Positions 59,871 through 64,000 of a stretch of 64,000 bases of DNA are shown here, in pieces. The DNA is taken from NCBI GenBank assembly GCA_025355665.1, contig JANXZF010000138.1:52232-116231 (forward strand), given 5' to 3'. Under the pieces are notes generated by a model, which saw only the letters and a list, made by a program, of their open reading frames with translations, was not told the origin of the DNA and made no database searches. The DNA is from Actinomycetes bacterium. Lineage in GTDB: Bacteria > Actinomycetota > Actinomycetes > Nanopelagicales > Nanopelagicaceae. Within the stretch, counting starts at the first letter, position 1. Every line of letters starts with the position of its first letter. Position numbers and translations under genes: made by a program.

Positions 59871-60090
59871 CTCGTGTACCTCGCAAAACGGGGAGTAAGT
59901 CAATAAACAACTGTCTGCCAATTACTTTTGATAGTAGCCCCATACTCGCAAGAAATTCCAGTTGGTTTATTAGCCGTAAGCGTAAATTCACAGAGGAATC
60001 TCAGGCCGTGAGCAAGATTTTGAGCGCTGACGCTTAAAGCGTGAACTGGAAGTCGAGAGTAAGGTGGAATCAACGAGAGGCAGTAAATAT

Positions 60091-61569
60091 ATGGATGCTC
60101 TATCAAAATTGGTCCGAAAGGATCCGTTGATCCTTCGCTCTGATGCGCGCAGAGTCATCGCGAGGCTATACCTTCCGGGGCAAGAGATTATGGATAACGA
60201 GTTGTCTCGCGCCGATTCGGTGATCGAACGCGTCTTAGGAATGACGGACGAAGAAGTTCTAACAGTTCTTAATGAAACCATCGTCCAGTACGGCGAAAGG
60301 CACGCGAATTTTCGGAATATTCTGGCGGAGAATTTCACTCTGGTCGCGCGACATTTGCCAAAACTTGTTGTGGATTCGTCTGAACGTCGTGATTTGATCG
60401 GGGCGTATTTCACAAAGGAATTTTCGATCGAAGGAGCTGCTTTTTTCAATCCATCAATAGTTTTGCATCCTGACCAGACTGGACTGGAGAGCGACCAACT
60501 TCGCTTCGTCATGAGCGCCCGAGCTGTGGGCGAGGGTCATATTTCGAGCATCGAATTTAGGACAGGAGTAATGACGAATTTGGAGAAGGTTGAGATAGAC
60601 CACCCTGGAACCTACCTTGTTACGGGCCATGTATCTCACGGTCCGATGTCGATCGATTTCCTGAGGGATGCCCTTAATGATTTCGAGGATGAAGCCGCAT
60701 CTAAGTATTTCTTGGGGCTCCTTCCCGATCAGTTCAGCACGGCACATCTTCACGAAGCGATCGCGTCCCTTGAACAAGATGAGCTCACGAGAAACAGCAC
60801 AAAGGAGATTGTCACAGAGATCCGGTGGATCGCATCGTGCAATTATCGAGTCGAATTCCCTCACGACCGTGAAATTTCGGAACGAATTCTCTATCCGAAC
60901 TCAGTCGACGAATCTCATGGGATGGAAGATGCACGCTTTACCCAGTTCACCGAAGATGATGGTCGTGCGACGTATCTTGGGACTTACACCGCTTATAACG
61001 GCTATCAAGTGAAACCTCACTTGATCCAGACCAACGATTTCCGAACATTCGATGTCACTCGTCTCATTGGGCCAGCGGCGAAGAACAAGGGGATGGCGCT
61101 GTTTCCGCGTCGCATCAACGGCAAGTACTTGGCACTTTCACGATGGGATCGCGAAAACATCAGCGTTGCCAGTTCGGAAAACATGTATCAGTGGTCCGAG
61201 GCAGTAAATATCCACGTACCAGAGCAGCCGTGGGAATTTACTCAACTAGGAAATTGTGGCTCACCGATAGAAACTAAAGACGGCTGGCTGGTCATCACTC
61301 ATGGCGTGGGGCCGATGCGCGAATATGGGATTGGTGCTCTGTTGTTGGATTTGAAGGATCCAACTGTGGTCATCGGCAACCTGAGTTTGCCACTGCTTAC
61401 CGCAGATGCCGAGGAGCGTGAAGGATACGTTCCCAATGTCGTGTACTCCTGCGGAGCTCTTTTGCACGACGACACTCTGCTCTTGCCTTACGGGTATAGC
61501 GATGAGGCGATTCGCTTTGCCTTCGTCAAGCTCCCTGAACTTCTAGAGCAACTCCACGGCCACCTTTAA
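60091..61569 (+). CDS. GH130-family mannoside phosphorylase-like protein
   Basis: HGMEDARFTQFTEDDGRATYLGTYTAYNGYQVKPHLIQT; WLVITHGVGPMREYGIGALLLDLKDP. Confidence 0.85.
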   Translation: MDALSKLVRKDPLILRSDARRVIARLYLPGQEIMDNELSRADSVIERVLGMTDEEVLTVLNETIVQYGERHANFRNILAENFTLVARHLPKLVVDSSERRDLIGAYFTKEFSIEGAAFFNPSIVLHPDQTGLESDQLRFVMSARAVGEGHISSIEFRTGVMTNLEKVEIDHPGTYLVTGHVSHGPMSIDFLRDALNDFEDEAASKYFLGLLPDQFSTAHLHEAIASLEQDELTRNSTKEIVTEIRWIASCNYRVEFPHDREISERILYPNSVDESHGMEDARFTQFTEDDGRATYLGTYTAYNGYQVKPHLIQTNDFRTFDVTRLIGPAAKNKGMALFPRRINGKYLALSRWDRENISVASSENMYQWSEAVNIHVPEQPWEFTQLGNCGSPIETKDGWLVITHGVGPMREYGIGALLLDLKDPTVVIGNLSLPLLTADAEEREGYVPNVVYSCGALLHDDTLLLPYGYSDEAIRFAFVKLPELLEQLHGHL

Positions 61570-61571
61570 AC

Positions 61572-62126
61572 TTACTTGGTTTCAGCCAATCTCATTTTCA
61601 CCATCGCCAGAAGAAGTTTCGCATCGACATTCCAATCATTTGGCACGCCGATGGTCTTCTTCTTGACATCCAAGTCCTTCATCTTTGGCGTGAGTTTTTC
61701 TATGACATCTTTACTCCACGGGGCCATGAGTAAGTGATTTTTGGCCGCGGAGATTCCAAAAATATATTTCCCGTCGCTGCGGAGCATGGGCTGGTTCCAG
61801 GCGATAACAAGGTCCAGGTCGGGGTATTTTGTCTTTATTACCTTGAATATTGCGCGAGCCGTTTTTGCCTGTTGTGGACTTAGAGTCTTGAAATACTCAC
61901 TCGGCGTTTTAAAACGCGAGGACGAATCCGAGCCCCGCGAATACATGATGAGGGCATTGGCGTGCGCCTGCGAAAAGCCGTAATTTGCCCGAAGATACTC
62001 AAATTGCTCTGGATACTTTTGATCGGCTAAGTCGGACATGACGTCAAACCAGTACGACATCGGTTGGCCGTACTTCTTCTCAATTGCCGGAAAGTAGGAT
62101 TCTCGACTTTTGCCCGTTGTTGTCAC
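61572..62126 (-). CDS. DUF4287/DUF1801-like protein
   Basis: N-terminal YWFDVMSDLADQKYPEQFEYLRANYGFSQAHANALIMYSRG; C-terminal ...LVIAWNQPMLRSDGKYIFGISAAKNHLLMAPWS. GTG start. Confidence 0.7.
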   Translation of the reverse strand: MTTTGKSRESYFPAIEKKYGQPMSYWFDVMSDLADQKYPEQFEYLRANYGFSQAHANALIMYSRGSDSSSRFKTPSEYFKTLSPQQAKTARAIFKVIKTKYPDLDLVIAWNQPMLRSDGKYIFGISAAKNHLLMAPWSKDVIEKLTPKMKDLDVKKKTIGVPNDWNVDAKLLLAMVKMRLAETK

Positions 62127-62172
62127 GGGGGAAGATTAGCGAATTTCCTATCTGCACGAATAGGGTCAAACC

Positions 62173-62751
62173 ATGAGTCTTAAATGCTATTTGATCAGGC
62201 ACGGCCAAACGGCCTGGTCGATATCGGGGCAACATACGGGGGAGACGGATTTAGCGCTGACGGTGCAGGGGGAGATTCAGGCGAGTAAGTTAGGTCCGAT
62301 TTTGGACACGATCGAATTTAGCGCAGTATTCACCAGTCCCTTGAATCGGGCGATTTTGACGTGTGAATTGGCGGGGCTTTCCGAGCACGCGCAAGTTCTT
62401 CCCGAATTAACTGAATGGCGCTACGGCGATTACGAGGGTCTGACATCGGAGGATATCCGCAAGTTCAATGCCAAATGGAATTTGTTTCGAGATGGCGCCC
62501 CAAATGGAGAAACGCCGGAGCAGGTTTCAGAACGCGCTGATCGTGTAATCGAACGTCTTAGTCGGTTGACAGGAAATGTCGCGTTATTCTCGCATGGACA
62601 TTTTTCCTGCGCACTTGCCGCACGCTGGATTGGACTTCCGATTGGTGAAGGCGATCATTTGGAATTATCGACCGCATCGGTTAGTTCTTTTGGATATTCG
62701 ACGAATCACCCTGAGACAAGAGTCATCTCTAGTTGGAACTCAGTTATTTAG
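62173..62751 (+). CDS. histidine phosphatase (phosphoglycerate mutase-like)
   Basis: CYLIRHGQTAWSISGQHTGETDLALT; FTSPLNRAILTCELAG; LFSHGHFSCALAARWIGLP. Confidence 0.9.
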   Translation: MSLKCYLIRHGQTAWSISGQHTGETDLALTVQGEIQASKLGPILDTIEFSAVFTSPLNRAILTCELAGLSEHAQVLPELTEWRYGDYEGLTSEDIRKFNAKWNLFRDGAPNGETPEQVSERADRVIERLSRLTGNVALFSHGHFSCALAARWIGLPIGEGDHLELSTASVSSFGYSTNHPETRVISSWNSVI

Positions 62752-62798
62752 AGCGTGAAGGTCCTTGTACATTAAGGGGCGTTTTTCGCCAGCTGTGT

Positions 62799-63617
62799 CT
62801 AAACCGCCGAGTGAGTAGTGACTGTACTTGGGAACTTCGTTCCAATAACCACGGTCGCATCTAACTCCTCCGAATGGACAATTCTCGAAGTTAACCCGTT
62901 TTGCGAAAATATCTTGGCGGCCTTGGATCCCTGATTCTCCCCGGTTTCAATGAGCAAATGTCCGCCCGTTGTAAGCCAATCCGGTGCAGCCATCGCAATT
63001 CGTCGATGAACCTCAAGCCCGTCATAACCACCATCGAGGGATATATGAGGTTCGTAGAGGCGTGACTCTCGAGGCATCACTTCAATTGCCTCAGTTGGAA
63101 CATACGGTGCATTTGCAACCAATACATTGATCCTGCCTTTCCATTTTTCAGAAATGGGTTCGAAGAGGTCGCCTTCAAAAACTTCAACTCCAAAAGGTGC
63201 GAGATTTCGCGCGGCGCAAGAAACTGCAAGTGGATCAATGTCGGAGGCAAGAAGTTGAATTGCTGGATTATTCGAAATTATCGCTAGACCAATTGCTCCC
63301 GATCCGCAGCAAAGGTCAAGAACGGCTGAATCAGATTCGCATAAAGAAATAGCCTGTTCGACCAGGAATTCAGTTTTGTAACGTGGGACGAAGATCCCCG
63401 GTGTAATCTCAACTCGAAGACCTCGAAACTCTGCCCACCCGAGAATTTGTTCAAGGGGAACCCCATTAGTGCGGGCTTCAATCATTCGGTTCAAATCTGA
63501 ATTTGTTTTTGCTTCCGCGAGCATGAGTTGTGCTTCTTCTTCAGCGAATACGCATCCGGCAGTTCGGAGCTCGGAAGTAACGTTCTCATACGAAAGTAGC
63601 CCCGATGATTTTGACAG
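62799..63617 (-). CDS. HemK/PrmC-like methyltransferase
   Basis: AVLDLCCGSGAIGLAI; NVLVANAPYVPTEAIEVMPRESRLYEPHISLDGGYDGLE. Coding similarity extends upstream of ATG 63524; possible CTG start at 63617. Confidence 0.75.
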   Translation of the reverse strand: MSKSSGLLSYENVTSELRTAGCVFAEEEAQLMLAEAKTNSDLNRMIEARTNGVPLEQILGWAEFRGLRVEITPGIFVPRYKTEFLVEQAISLCESDSAVLDLCCGSGAIGLAIISNNPAIQLLASDIDPLAVSCAARNLAPFGVEVFEGDLFEPISEKWKGRINVLVANAPYVPTEAIEVMPRESRLYEPHISLDGGYDGLEVHRRIAMAAPDWLTTGGHLLIETGENQGSKAAKIFSQNGLTSRIVHSEELDATVVIGTKFPSTVTTHSAV

Positions 63618-63696
63618 ATGTTTACCTTTCGGTGGGACTGGCGAACTTCAGCCTACAAGAATGGATGGCACATTTGGCCTGTTCTGGTGTCAATAC

Positions 63697-63726
63697 AAAA
63701 CCCCCGTCATCTCTGACGGGGGTTTT
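63697..63726. terminator. Rho-independent terminator hairpin
   Basis: AAAACCCCCGTCA-TCTC-TGACGGGGGTTTT, 13-bp perfect stem with A/T tails on both sides. Confidence 0.9.
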
Positions 63727-63895
63727 GCGTACGTTTGGTTTAGAGGTCGAAGTAAAACTATTCGGAATCGGATTCCCAGCGCCAACTGGAGTTTTGTCGA
63801 AAATCCAAAGGTCTGGGGCACATACGGGGCACAAAGGGTTTGATCATGTATTTCCTATACTCCGAGACTTGCTGGATCGATGCGTCTAATGATAT

Positions 63896-64000
63896 TCAAT
63901 TTCTTGGGCGAGTGAGCCAATCGTTAACTTGATCCCTTGTGACTTTCCATCGAGCTAATCCTTCATCTGTTTTTGGCGGCCATGCTGGTAGAAATCCTGC
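63896..64000 (-). CDS. C-terminal fragment of an unknown protein running off the window
   Basis: Minus frame ...AGFLPAWPPKTDEGLARWKVTRDQVNDWLTRPRN*; open to the window edge. Confidence 0.45.
   Translation of the reverse strand, partial: AGFLPAWPPKTDEGLARWKVTRDQVNDWLTRPRN

Noticed and set aside
63622-63834. 70-aa minus-strand ORF MCPVCAPDLW...
   Set aside because: It spans the strong terminator hairpin at 63697-63726; probably chance.
63620-64000. tRNA or phage attachment site at the right edge
   Set aside because: No cloverleaf or integrase motif could be read in this stretch.

Overview
Gene-dense bacterial chromosomal window with actinobacterial synteny: DUF3000 next to rnd, PadR next to ino1, and PimB-like and PlsC-like genes. 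I recognised no rRNA, tRNA, CRISPR array, transposase or prophage module by eye. Most content is housekeeping or metabolic: fadBA and fadD, an FTR1 iron permease, RNase D, DMT, MFS and LysE transporters, uraA, ino1, xylAB with a ROK repressor, and a GT4/GH130 sugar cluster. Two regions stand out. (1) 27.3-34.5 kb holds a HyfB/C/E/F/G/I-like membrane complex. Its large subunit has lost both CxxC nickel-ligand motifs, while the small subunit keeps its Fe-S cysteines; the last gene overlaps an NCS1 permease (ATGA). (2) 40.5-46.3 kb holds an Rrf2-regulated cluster: a NapH/NosR-like polyferredoxin membrane protein, a ferredoxin-GltD/NfnB-like flavoprotein, and a split b6-type cytochrome b. The cytochrome b C-terminal subunit carries a large uncharacterised extra domain, and there is no Rieske or cytochrome c gene nearby. 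This is my best candidate for an undescribed electron-transfer system. Other observations: a recurrent TANNNT-N6-start layout implying widespread leaderless transcription, two homopolymer-associated frameshifts, sub-60-aa genes missing from the ORF track, a cysteine-less WhiB-like ORF, and several operator or terminator palindromes. All family calls are from reading motifs; no database search was run.
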